Shown: positions 44,399 through 52,580 of the stretch, piece after piece
How positions within the stretch are numbered: the stretch's first letter is position 1
Layout of the letters: each line of letters starts with the position of its first letter
Source of the DNA: an uncultured Clostridia bacterium
GTDB lineage: Bacteria > Bacillota > Clostridia > TANB77 > CAG-508
Direction: 5' to 3'
Assembly: GCA_934141555.1 (NCBI GenBank)
Contig: CAKPCK010000007.1
Location: 19,385-83,384, forward strand
DNA: 64,000 bases
Notes under the pieces: model-generated
The model's input: the letters and a program-made list of their open reading frames with translations, nothing else
Databases searched by the model: none
Told to the model about the DNA's origin: nothing
Program-made: the position numbers and the translations under genes

Positions 44399-45022
44399 TA
44401 ATAATGTAATTTTAGAACCATTTTTTTCAACAAAACCTTCATCAATTAAAAGTTTAAGTTCCCTCATCATAGCACTTCTATCAACACTAAGGAAATCTGC
44501 TAAATCTGTATAATTGTATGGCAGATTAAAAGTTTTTCTCATAGATCCTTTTGATAATATATCAAAATAAGAAAGTAATTTATCACGAGTATTTCTTTTG
44601 GTTAAGAGTTCAACACGCAAATTTAGTCTAATAATTTCATCTAAAAATAATTCGCTTAAATTACTAATTAATTCTTGATGAAAAGAACAATTACATTCAC
44701 ATTTATCAAATAAAGTATCATAAGTAAAATATAATATTTCAGAATTCTTTTTTGCAACAGCAAAAAGTTCATTATTAGTATTTGCAGGATAAAAAACTTC
44801 ACCAAAAACATCATCTTCATTAAAACGACCAATTATAGTTTTATTTCCATTAACATCATATCTGATTAAATCAACTTCTCCACTAATGATTATACATATT
44901 TGATTACGTTTTTCAATATATGATGTAACAGTTTCACCTTTATTTATTTTTTTTATTTGAATTTTATTACAATTTTCTCGAAAATTTTTTATAAAAATTT
45001 TTTTATCAAAATTAGTATCCAT
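44393..45022 (-). CDS. Crp/Fnr-family transcriptional regulator
   Basis: A 209-aa regulator. The N-terminal cupin-like effector domain (about 20-125) contains KGETVTSYIEKRNQICIIISGEVDLIRYD (in parts: GETVTSYIE, ICIIISGEVDLI) and IIGRFNEDDVFGE. Three cysteines lie close together at 108, 110 and 112 (KCECNCSFHQ), a possible redox or Fe-S site, although classical FNR cysteines are placed differently. The C-terminal winged helix (about 140-209) has YTDLADFLSVDRSAMMRELKLL as recognition part. It is divergent from nrdD, with a palindrome between them. An oxygen/nitrosative or redox sensor is plausible; the ligand is unknown. Confidence 0.85.
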   Translation of the reverse strand: MDTNFDKKIFIKNFRENCNKIQIKKINKGETVTSYIEKRNQICIIISGEVDLIRYDVNGNKTIIGRFNEDDVFGEVFYPANTNNELFAVAKKNSEILYFTYDTLFDKCECNCSFHQELISNLSELFLDEIIRLNLRVELLTKRNTRDKLLSYFDILSKGSMRKTFNLPYNYTDLADFLSVDRSAMMRELKLLIDEGFVEKNGSKITLLY

Positions 45023-45083
45023 AACATTACTCCTAAAATTAGCTTTTTCTTAAATATCAAAACTTTCAAAATTCGACATAAAA

Positions 45084-45111
45084 ATTATACATCAAATTAT
45101 GAAAAAATCAA
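45084..45111 (-). promoter_or_regulatory. promoter of the Crp/Fnr gene
   Basis: Minus strand TTGATT (45111-45106), 16 bases, TATAAT (45089-45084). With a start near 45077, the palindrome at 45131-45146 is centred about 61.5 bases upstream. Confidence 0.6.
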
Positions 45112-45130
45112 AAGAATTATATTATATTTT

Positions 45131-45146
45131 TGTTGCTTTTGCAACA
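45131..45146. promoter_or_regulatory. Crp/Fnr-type palindromic operator between regulator and nrdD
   Basis: A perfect 16-bp palindrome TGTTGCTTTTGCAACA (TGTTGC-N4-GCAACA). Its half-site spacing and dimension match Crp/Fnr family sites. It lies about 40 bases upstream of the predicted nrdD start point and about 61 upstream of the regulator start point, the two standard activator positions. Confidence 0.65.
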
Positions 45147-45166
45147 GATTTTTATAAAATTAAATG

Positions 45167-45172
45167 TATAAT
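45167..45172 (+). promoter_or_regulatory. -10 element of the nrdD promoter
   Basis: TATAAT, with no good -35 at 17 bases upstream; the palindrome occupies the -35 area, as expected for an activator-dependent promoter. Confidence 0.55.
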
Positions 45173-45289
45173 TAGTTTGTACTTGAAGAAAAAACAAGTA
45201 TAAAAATACTTACAAATAAAAACAAAAATTAATTAAAAATCTAGGATTTTGTAGTGTTTGCATATTTATGGGGAAGGAAGTAAACAAAG

Positions 45290-47416
45290 ATGAAAGTTAT
45301 TAAAAGAGACGGAAGAACAATAGACTTTGATCGTGCAAAAATTCAAACAGCTATTGAAAAAGCAAATAAAGAAGTAAGAGGAAAAGAAAAAGCAACAAAA
45401 GAGGAAATTGATGAAATAATATCATATATCGAAGACCTTGGAAAGAAAAGAATGTTAGTTGAAGACATTCAAGATGTAATTGAAGAAAAATTAATGGAAT
45501 TAGATAAATATGAATTAGCCAAAAAATATATAGTATATAGATATACAAGAGCATTAGTAAGAAAATCAAACACAACAGATGAATCAATATTAGGATTAAT
45601 CCGTAATGAAAATAAAGAATTAGCAGAAGAAAACTCAAATAAAAATACAATGTTAGCATCAACACAAAGAGATTATATAGCAGGAGAAGTTTCAAGAGAT
45701 TTAACAAGAAGAATTTTATTACCAGAAAAAATTTCAAAAGCACATGAAGACGGAATATTACATTTCCATGATGCAGACTATTTTGTACAACCAATATTCA
45801 ACTGTTGTTTAATAAATATAGGAGACATGTTAGATAATGGTACTGTAATGAATGGAAAAATGATTGAAACACCAAAGAGTTTCCAAGTAGCATGTACAGT
45901 AACAACACAAATAATTGCAGCAGTTGCAAGTAATCAATATGGTGGACAATCAGTTGATATTAAACATTTAGGAAAATATTTAAGAAGAAGTCATGACAAA
46001 ATAAAGAAAAGATTAACAGAAAAATATGGTGGAAAATTACATAAAAATATAATCGAAGATATGGTAAATGATAGAGTAAAAGAAGAATTAGCAGCAGGAA
46101 TTCAAACAATACAATATCAAATAAATACTTTAATGACAACAAATGGTCAATCTCCATTTGTAACATTATTCTTACACTTAGAGCCAGATGATGAATATAT
46201 TAATGAAAATGCAATGATAATAGAAGAAATTTTAAAACAAAGAATACAAGGTATAAAAAATGAAGTCGGAGTTTATGTAACACCAGCATTTCCAAAACTA
46301 GTATATGTTTTAGATGAACATAACTGTTTAAAAGGTGGAAAATATGACTATTTAACAAAATTAGCTGTAAAATGTTCTGCAAAGAGAATGTATCCAGATT
46401 ATATTTCAGCTAAAAAAATGAAAGAAAACTATGAAGGAAATGTATTTAGTCCAATGGGATGCAGAAGTTTCTTAATTCCTTGGAAAGATGAAAATGGACA
46501 ATATAAATTTGAAGGAAGATTTAATCAAGGTGTTGTAAGTATCAATTTACCACAAATAGGAATACTTGCACAAGGTGATGAAGAAAAGTTCTGGAAATTA
46601 TTAGACGAAAGACTTGAATTATGTAAAGAAGCATTAATGTGTAGACATTATTCATTATTAGGAACATCATCAGATATATCACCAATACATTGGCAAAATG
46701 GTGCAATAGCACGTTTAAAGAAGGGTGAAAAAATTGATAAATACTTAAAAGATGGATATTCAACATTATCATTAGGATATATAGGAATATATGAAACAAC
46801 AAAATTAATGAAAGGTGTATCACAAACAACTCCAGAAGGACATGAATTTGCAATAAGAATAATGAATTATTTAAAAGATAGAACAACAAAATGGAGAAAT
46901 GAATCTGGATTAGGATTTTCATTATATGGAACACCAGCAGAAAGCTTATGTTATAGATTTGCCCGTATTGATAAAGAAAAATTTGGAAGTATTCCAGATG
47001 TTACAGATAAAGGATATTATACAAATTCATACCATGTTGATGTTAGAGAAAAAATTGACGCATTTAGCAAATTGAAATTTGAAAGTGAATTCCAACCATT
47101 ATCATCAGGTGGAGCAATATCTTATGTTGAAGTTCCAAACATGAAAAATAATCTTGAAGCATTAGAAGAAGTTGTTAAATTTATATATGATAATATCCAA
47201 TATGCTGAATTTAACACAAAATCAGACTATTGCCAAGTTTGTGGATATGATGGAGAAATGATTATAAATGATCAAAATGAATGGGAATGTCCACAATGTG
47301 GAAATAAAGACCATAATAAAATGAATGTTGTTCGTCGTACATGTGGATATTTGGGAGAGAATTTCTGGAATGTAGGAAAAACAAAAGAAATTAAATCAAG
47401 AGTTTTACATTTGTAA
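45290..47416 (+). CDS. nrdD: anaerobic (class III) ribonucleoside-triphosphate reductase
   Basis: Glycyl-radical enzyme making dNTPs without oxygen; 708 aa. The ATP-cone allosteric domain is at 1-95 (MKVIKRDGRTIDFDRAKIQ). The barrel includes HFHDADYFVQPIFNCCLIN, VASNQYGGQSVDI, FSPMGCRSFLIPW (active-site Cys area) and LLGTSSDISPIHWQNGAIARL. C-terminal zinc cysteines CQVCGYDG ... CPQCGNKD precede the glycyl radical motif RRTCGYLG. The activase nrdG, often the next gene, is not downstream here, where a terminator and a permease follow. The 267-base upstream region carries a Crp/Fnr-type site and a -10 box. SD GGGAAGGAAG precedes the ATG. Confidence 0.96.
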   Translation: MKVIKRDGRTIDFDRAKIQTAIEKANKEVRGKEKATKEEIDEIISYIEDLGKKRMLVEDIQDVIEEKLMELDKYELAKKYIVYRYTRALVRKSNTTDESILGLIRNENKELAEENSNKNTMLASTQRDYIAGEVSRDLTRRILLPEKISKAHEDGILHFHDADYFVQPIFNCCLINIGDMLDNGTVMNGKMIETPKSFQVACTVTTQIIAAVASNQYGGQSVDIKHLGKYLRRSHDKIKKRLTEKYGGKLHKNIIEDMVNDRVKEELAAGIQTIQYQINTLMTTNGQSPFVTLFLHLEPDDEYINENAMIIEEILKQRIQGIKNEVGVYVTPAFPKLVYVLDEHNCLKGGKYDYLTKLAVKCSAKRMYPDYISAKKMKENYEGNVFSPMGCRSFLIPWKDENGQYKFEGRFNQGVVSINLPQIGILAQGDEEKFWKLLDERLELCKEALMCRHYSLLGTSSDISPIHWQNGAIARLKKGEKIDKYLKDGYSTLSLGYIGIYETTKLMKGVSQTTPEGHEFAIRIMNYLKDRTTKWRNESGLGFSLYGTPAESLCYRFARIDKEKFGSIPDVTDKGYYTNSYHVDVREKIDAFSKLKFESEFQPLSSGGAISYVEVPNMKNNLEALEEVVKFIYDNIQYAEFNTKSDYCQVCGYDGEMIINDQNEWECPQCGNKDHNKMNVVRRTCGYLGENFWNVGKTKEIKSRVLHL

Positions 47417-47420
47417 ACAA

Positions 47421-47446
47421 AAAGCCTCAAAAATGAGGCTTTTTAC
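47421..47446 (+). terminator. terminator after nrdD
   Basis: AAAGCCTCA / TGAGGCTTT, loop AAAA, then TT-rich tail. Confidence 0.92.
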
Positions 47447-47532
47447 TATTTTATATATGTAAAATACTTGCTATTTTTTGTGTTTTAATGTAAAATAGTA
47501 TAGTATGACTAATAGAAAGGAATGAATTAAAT

Positions 47533-48387
47533 ATGCAAGAAATATTAATTGATATATTAAAAGATACAACAATAGATAGTATAAAATTATTACCATTTTT
47601 ATTTATAACATATTTAATAATGGAATATATAGAACATAAGACAAGTAGTCAAGTAAAAAAAGTTATTCAGAAATCTGGAAAGCTTGGTCCATTACTTGGA
47701 GGAATAGTTGGAATAGTACCACAATGTGGATTTTCAGTATCTGCAACAAATTTATATTCAGCAAGAGTTATAACACTTGGAACACTTATTTCAGTATATT
47801 TAACAACATCTGACGAGATGTTACCAATATTAATTTCAGAAACAATGCCAATTTCAACAATATTAACGATTTTAGGAATAAAATTATTAATAGGAATAAT
47901 AGCAGGATTTATAATAGATTTTGTAGCAAGAAAAATGCATAAAGAAAAAGAAGAAAACAAAATAGAAGAAATATGTGAACATGAACATTGTCACTGTGAA
48001 AAAAATATAGCATTATCAGCATTAAAACACACATTAAATATATTTCTATTTATATTTTTTATAACACTTATAATAAATGTAATAATAGGAATAATAGGCC
48101 AAGAAAACATTGCAAATATAGTTAGTAAAAATGTAATACTAGGACCTGTTATTGCTGGAATAATAGGATTAATACCTAATTGTGCATCATCTGTAGTATT
48201 AACAGAACTATTTGTAGAAAAAGTTATATCAATGCCAATATTAATTTCTGGATTATGTGTAAATGCTGGTGTAGGATTACTAGTATTATTTAAAACAAAT
48301 AAAAATAAGAAAGAAAATCTGAAGATTGCAGGGTTATTATATGTAATAGGAGTAGTTTCAGGACTTATTCTAGAAATTATAATTTAA
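47533..48387 (+). CDS. putative metal/metalloid permease (manganese-transporter or arsenic-efflux-like)
   Basis: A 284-aa polytopic protein with about eight membrane segments in two similar halves. Each half has a PxC-type motif: GIVGIVPQCGFSVSATNLYS in the first and GIIGLIPNCASSVVLTELF in the second, an internal repeat typical of putative manganese transporter/ArsP-like permeases. The cytoplasmic loop between halves carries a Cys/His cluster, C148-E-H-E-H-C-H-C155, which could bind a soft metal. SD AAAGGAATG precedes the ATG. It is a single gene. The transported ion cannot be told from sequence. Confidence 0.75.
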   Translation: MQEILIDILKDTTIDSIKLLPFLFITYLIMEYIEHKTSSQVKKVIQKSGKLGPLLGGIVGIVPQCGFSVSATNLYSARVITLGTLISVYLTTSDEMLPILISETMPISTILTILGIKLLIGIIAGFIIDFVARKMHKEKEENKIEEICEHEHCHCEKNIALSALKHTLNIFLFIFFITLIINVIIGIIGQENIANIVSKNVILGPVIAGIIGLIPNCASSVVLTELFVEKVISMPILISGLCVNAGVGLLVLFKTNKNKKENLKIAGLLYVIGVVSGLILEIII

Positions 48388-48401
48388 ATTGGAAAAATTA
48401 C

Positions 48402-48430
48402 TTGAAATTTTAAGCTTTTTGTAGGATAAT
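48402..48430 (+). promoter_or_regulatory. promoter of the VirD4-like gene
   Basis: TTGAAA (48402-48407), 17 bases, GATAAT (48425-48430). Confidence 0.65.
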
Positions 48431-48472
48431 ATAAGTATGTGAGAATAAAATTGAAAATGAAAGGAAACAAAC

Positions 48473-50791
48473 ATGAAATTAATAGATAAATTTTTAAAAA
48501 AGTTAAATACAAGTAGAAATACATTTGTTACATATATATTAACATTAATTTCATTTTATTTGGCAATAGATAGACTTGTTGAAATGCTATTTATGATATT
48601 TACTGGAGTGTCTGTATCATATTGGGGTCCATTTATGTATACATTTGCTTTAGCATGTCCTGTATTTGCATTTCTATTTTCTGGTTCTTCAGAATTCGCA
48701 TCATCTAAAAATACTAAGGTAACATTATTTTATACATATGTTGTAGGATTATATATCATAGCATTATCAATGTTTGTACAATGGATTAATAGAGGAGCAT
48801 GGTTAATGTTAATATCATTACCAGGCTATACAGAACTAGTAACAGACTATTCAGAATTAATAAAACCAGCATTAACAGCATTAGCAATATATTTACCATT
48901 AACAACATTTTATGGTGTATTTAAATTTATTAGATTAGGTGTAGGAGATAGTAAAGACTGGACAAGATCTATTTGGGATTATAAAGGAATAAGCTTAAGT
49001 GATACAAAACAAGGTCATGGACCATTTACATGTGACTTATATGTTTGCAATGATTTTGAGACAGGAAAAAAAGTACAATTTGTTGAAAAAGCAAGATATC
49101 AATCATTATTAGTAGTTGGAGGTTCAGGAACAGGAAAGACATCTTTAATAATTGAACCATTTGTAGCAAAAGATATAGAGAAAAAAGCATTTTATTTTGC
49201 AAATGCAAAAGAAATGGGATATACAGCGTTAAAAACAGGAATAGCAGTATTAAATAAACCATATGATAATGAATATTTAAATCAAAATTTTTCATTAAAT
49301 ATGATAACACCTGTAGAAGGAAAAGAATCAATATATAAATCATATATGAATAAAATGATATTAGCATCATTAGGAAGTAGTTATTCATATAGAAACTTAG
49401 GAATTACAGCATTATCACCAGATTATGAATCAACAGAAAAAATGATCAATGTATGTAAAAACTTTCATATAAAATATAATATTGTAGATCCAGCAAATAG
49501 AGGGTCAATTGGATTAAACCCATTTGTATATGATGATCCAAATAAAATAGCAATAACAATTTCAGCAGCATTAAAAGCAATGTATGTAAATGCACATCCT
49601 GAAATAGAAGATACATATAGAGAAGAATATATAATACAAGCAGTTGAAAATTTAGCAATTATGTTAAAAGAAATGTATCCTCGTTTGAATGGTGGAAATT
49701 TACCAAATTTAGAAGATATGTTAAAAATGCTTACAAATTATAGTATAGTAGAAAAAATGTGTGAAATAATGAGCAAAGAGCCAGAGCTTGCTGAAAAATA
49801 TGCAAGTCAAATAACATATTTTAAGAGAAATTTTTACGAAAACGCACCAGGGAAAACATTAACAGAACAATATCTATATTTAGCTGTATCACAACTTGAT
49901 AATTTACTACGATTACCAGGGGTAAAAACAATATTATGTAATAGACATAATAATATAGATTTTGACAAAGCATTAGCAAATGGAGAAGTAACATTTGTAT
50001 GTACTCGTAGAGGAGACTTAGGAAGAGTAAGTCATAAAGCATTTGGACTATTTTTCTTATTATCAATGCAAAATGCAGTATTAAGAAGACCAGGAAATGA
50101 AAATAGCAGAATACCACATTTCTTATATATAGATGAATTCCCAGACTTTATATGTAAAGATACAGAAGCAATATTTACATTATATAGAAAATATAAAGTT
50201 GCAACAACAATAACAGCTCAAAACTTATCACAATTAGAAGCAAATGCACCAGATATGAAATATAGAGAAACAATTATTTCAAACTGTGCAAATAAAATTT
50301 TCTTAGGAAATGCAGAATTTAGTGAATTAGAATGGTGGGAAAAAGAGCTTGGACAAAGAAGAACTTGGAAATGGGGAAATAGTATGGATATGAATAAATT
50401 ACAATATGACTCAAAGGTAGGTTCTGTAAAATATGACTGGGAAACAAATTGGCCAGCTAATAAATTAGGTTCAATGAAATTAAAAGTTGCAGCAATAAAA
50501 TTAAAAAATGATGGCGGTGGATTTAATATAAATGATGGTAGATTAAATTTTATTGGAGCGAAATATAAAGAAGAACAACCAATAAAAACATATGACTTTG
50601 CCAGATTTACAGCTGGTGTTGTAGATGAATCAGATGATAGTAAAACAAAAAATAAATTTGATCCAAAACATATTAATTTTGTAGATGATAGAAATGAAAT
50701 AGATCCAATTCAAACAGATACAACAGATTCAGGTTTTCAATTTGATAATGAAAATGCAGTTGTAGTAAATTTGAAAAAAGGAAAGAAATAA
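48473..50791 (+). CDS. VirD4/TraG-type ATPase (type IV coupling-protein-like), orphan
   Basis: A 772-aa membrane-bound P-loop ATPase. Four N-terminal membrane segments (about 17-40, 50-66, 82-103, 132-152) precede the motor domain. Walker A is VVGGSGTGKTSLIIEP (about 214-229); Walker B is PHFLYIDEFPDFICKDTEAI (about 546-565), followed by ATTITAQNLSQLEANAPDM, the TraG/TraD C-terminal (TraM-recognition) block. In conjugation such proteins hand the DNA-relaxase complex to the channel. Here no relaxase, VirB4, VirB6 or integrase gene is in the neighbourhood, and the base composition is like the core genes. SD AAAGGAAAC precedes the ATG. It has its own promoter and terminator. A non-conjugative housekeeping role is possible. 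Confidence 0.85.
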   Translation: MKLIDKFLKKLNTSRNTFVTYILTLISFYLAIDRLVEMLFMIFTGVSVSYWGPFMYTFALACPVFAFLFSGSSEFASSKNTKVTLFYTYVVGLYIIALSMFVQWINRGAWLMLISLPGYTELVTDYSELIKPALTALAIYLPLTTFYGVFKFIRLGVGDSKDWTRSIWDYKGISLSDTKQGHGPFTCDLYVCNDFETGKKVQFVEKARYQSLLVVGGSGTGKTSLIIEPFVAKDIEKKAFYFANAKEMGYTALKTGIAVLNKPYDNEYLNQNFSLNMITPVEGKESIYKSYMNKMILASLGSSYSYRNLGITALSPDYESTEKMINVCKNFHIKYNIVDPANRGSIGLNPFVYDDPNKIAITISAALKAMYVNAHPEIEDTYREEYIIQAVENLAIMLKEMYPRLNGGNLPNLEDMLKMLTNYSIVEKMCEIMSKEPELAEKYASQITYFKRNFYENAPGKTLTEQYLYLAVSQLDNLLRLPGVKTILCNRHNNIDFDKALANGEVTFVCTRRGDLGRVSHKAFGLFFLLSMQNAVLRRPGNENSRIPHFLYIDEFPDFICKDTEAIFTLYRKYKVATTITAQNLSQLEANAPDMKYRETIISNCANKIFLGNAEFSELEWWEKELGQRRTWKWGNSMDMNKLQYDSKVGSVKYDWETNWPANKLGSMKLKVAAIKLKNDGGGFNINDGRLNFIGAKYKEEQPIKTYDFARFTAGVVDESDDSKTKNKFDPKHINFVDDRNEIDPIQTDTTDSGFQFDNENAVVVNLKKGKK

Positions 50792-50797
50792 TAAAGG

Positions 50798-50824
50798 AGA
50801 GCAGTGCATTAGCACTGCTCTTTA
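50798..50824 (+). terminator. terminator after the VirD4-like gene
   Basis: AGAGCAGTGC / GCACTGCTCT, loop ATTA, then TT. Confidence 0.85.
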
Positions 50825-50860
50825 GTATAATAGAAAATGTCAACAAAAAGACAAAAATAC

Positions 50861-50889
50861 TTGAAAAAAAAATCAAAAAATAGTACAAT
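50861..50889 (+). promoter_or_regulatory. queA promoter
   Basis: TTGAAA (50861-50866), 17 bases, TACAAT (50884-50889). Confidence 0.6.
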
Positions 50890-50916
50890 ATAAAAGAATG
50901 AAAGGAAGAGGAAAAA

Positions 50917-51942
50917 GTGAAATTAACAGACTTTAATTATGAATTACCAGAAAGATTAATAGCACAAGTACCAATAGAAAAAAGAGACGAATCAAGATTA
51001 ATGGTATTAGATAGAGAAAAACAAACAATAGAACACAAAGTATTTAAAGATATTATAGATTATTTACAACCAGGTGATTGTCTTGTAAGAAACAATACAA
51101 AAGTTTTACCAGCACGTTTATATGGAAAAAAAGAAACAGGAGCACATGTTGAATTTCTATTATTAAATAGGATAGAAGGAGATATTTGGGAATGTATAGT
51201 AAGACCAGGAAATAAATTACATGTAGGGGCAAAAGTTAGTTTTGGAGATGGATTATTAAATGCTGAAGTATTAGATACAATGCCAGGAGGAACAAGAAAA
51301 GTTCAATTTACATATAAAGGAATATTTAATGAAATATTAGATAAAATTGGTTTAATGCCATTACCTCCATATATACATGAGGAATTAAAAGAAAATGATA
51401 GATATCAAACAGTATATGCAAAATATGAAGGATCTGCAGCAGCACCAACAGCAGGATTACACTTTACAGATGAACTATTAAAGAAAATTGAAGAAAAAGG
51501 TGTAAAAATTGCGAATGTAACATTACATGTAGGAATAGGAACATTTAGACCAGTAAAAGAAGAAAACATAGAAGACCATGATATGCATACAGAACATTAT
51601 TATATAAAACAAGAAGATGTTGATAAAATAAATGAAACAAAGAAAAATGGTGGAAGAGTTATAGCTGTTGGAACAACATCATGCAGAGTATTAGAAACAA
51701 TTGCGGATGAAGAAACAGGTATGGTACATGTAACAGAAGGAGATACAAATATTTTTATATATCCAGGATATAAATTTAAATGTATAGATGGGTTAATAAC
51801 AAACTTCCATTTACCAGAATCAACATTAGTAATGTTAGTATCAGCATTAGCTGGAAGAGAATATATATTAAAAGCATATAATGAAGCTGTAAAAGAAGAA
51901 TATAAATTCTTTAGCTTTGGGGATGCAATGTTTATAAAATAA
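50917..51942 (+). CDS. queA: S-adenosylmethionine:tRNA ribosyltransferase-isomerase QueA
   Basis: Converts preQ1 in tRNA to epoxyqueuosine using SAM; 341 aa, full length. Begins at GTG 50917 after GGAAGAGG, reading KLTDFNYELPERLIAQVP. Motifs: RDESRLMVLDR, LVRNNTKVLPARLYG, PGGTRKVQF, LPPYIHEE, YQTVYAKYEGSAAAPTAGLHF, VTLHVGIGTFRPV, VGTTSCRVLE and TNFHLPESTLVMLVSALAG. Works with Tgt encoded downstream in the queuosine pathway. Genes for preQ1 synthesis are not in the window, so the cell may import preQ1. Confidence 0.96.
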   Translation: MKLTDFNYELPERLIAQVPIEKRDESRLMVLDREKQTIEHKVFKDIIDYLQPGDCLVRNNTKVLPARLYGKKETGAHVEFLLLNRIEGDIWECIVRPGNKLHVGAKVSFGDGLLNAEVLDTMPGGTRKVQFTYKGIFNEILDKIGLMPLPPYIHEELKENDRYQTVYAKYEGSAAAPTAGLHFTDELLKKIEEKGVKIANVTLHVGIGTFRPVKEENIEDHDMHTEHYYIKQEDVDKINETKKNGGRVIAVGTTSCRVLETIADEETGMVHVTEGDTNIFIYPGYKFKCIDGLITNFHLPESTLVMLVSALAGREYILKAYNEAVKEEYKFFSFGDAMFIK

Positions 51943-51955
51943 CAGGAGAATACAG

Positions 51956-52556
51956 ATAAGTAAAGAAAACTTACCAATGATAGTACCAGATTTAGCAAAA
52001 GTGAAAAAAGTGCAGTAATGGGAGTTGAATTAATGTTAATGTTGAAAAAAATGCAACAACAGTATTCTGATAATGAAAAAATAGAAAAAGAAATAAAAAC
52101 ATATCCTAGAGTTATTAGTATAGAAACACATTCAACTAATATAGAATTACTTGATGCACTTAATGAATTAGGATATATCCAAAAACAAGAAAAAAAGTTT
52201 TTAAAGAATAGTAGACTAATAATAGAAAGATTAGGATTTGGAGAAGTTAAAAGTGCAATGACAGCAATGAGATCAGTATTAAAAAAAGAAGATAGATATA
52301 AAAAAAAATTTATCATTATTCATTTAAACTTACAGACAAACCACTTGATTTTGAAGAAATATACCAAAAATATAAGGAAAGCAAAGAATCATTTGCAAAT
52401 AGAGTTGAAAGAGAAAATACAGATAGTAGTAAAGAATACAGAAAAGAAGTGTACATAGGAGATGAAATAGAACAAACTCAGGTACAATCAAAAGAAAAAG
52501 GTGAAGCAATTCAGGAAAATATAAAACAAGACCAACAAGAAAAGATGAAGGAATAG
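51956..52556 (+). pseudogene. decayed gene between queA and tgt
   Basis: An SD (AGGAG, 51944-51948) is followed not by ATG but by ATA 51956, reading SKENL; the frame then seems to shift near 51972 to TNDSTRFSKSEKSAVMGVEL and runs on as EKIEKEIKTYPRVISIETHS, NIELLDALNELGY, LGFGEVKSAMTAMRSVLKKE. At a run of nine A (52300-52308) the open frame ends in poor sequence, but adding one A restores YHYSFKLTDKPLDFEEIYQ and a charged tail ending KQDQQEKMKE at 52556. Two frame breaks and a missing start codon indicate decay, or sequence errors in A-runs. The longest intact piece is ATG 52018-52458. I do not recognise the protein. Confidence 0.65.
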
Positions 52557-52580
52557 AACATTAAAAGAAAGGATGAGAAA

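Noticed and set aside
51600..52316. 238-aa minus-strand frame over the end of queA and the decayed gene
   Set aside because: No SD on the minus strand, Phe/Ser/Leu-rich as in other antisense shadows of AT-rich genes, and it overlaps the certain gene queA.
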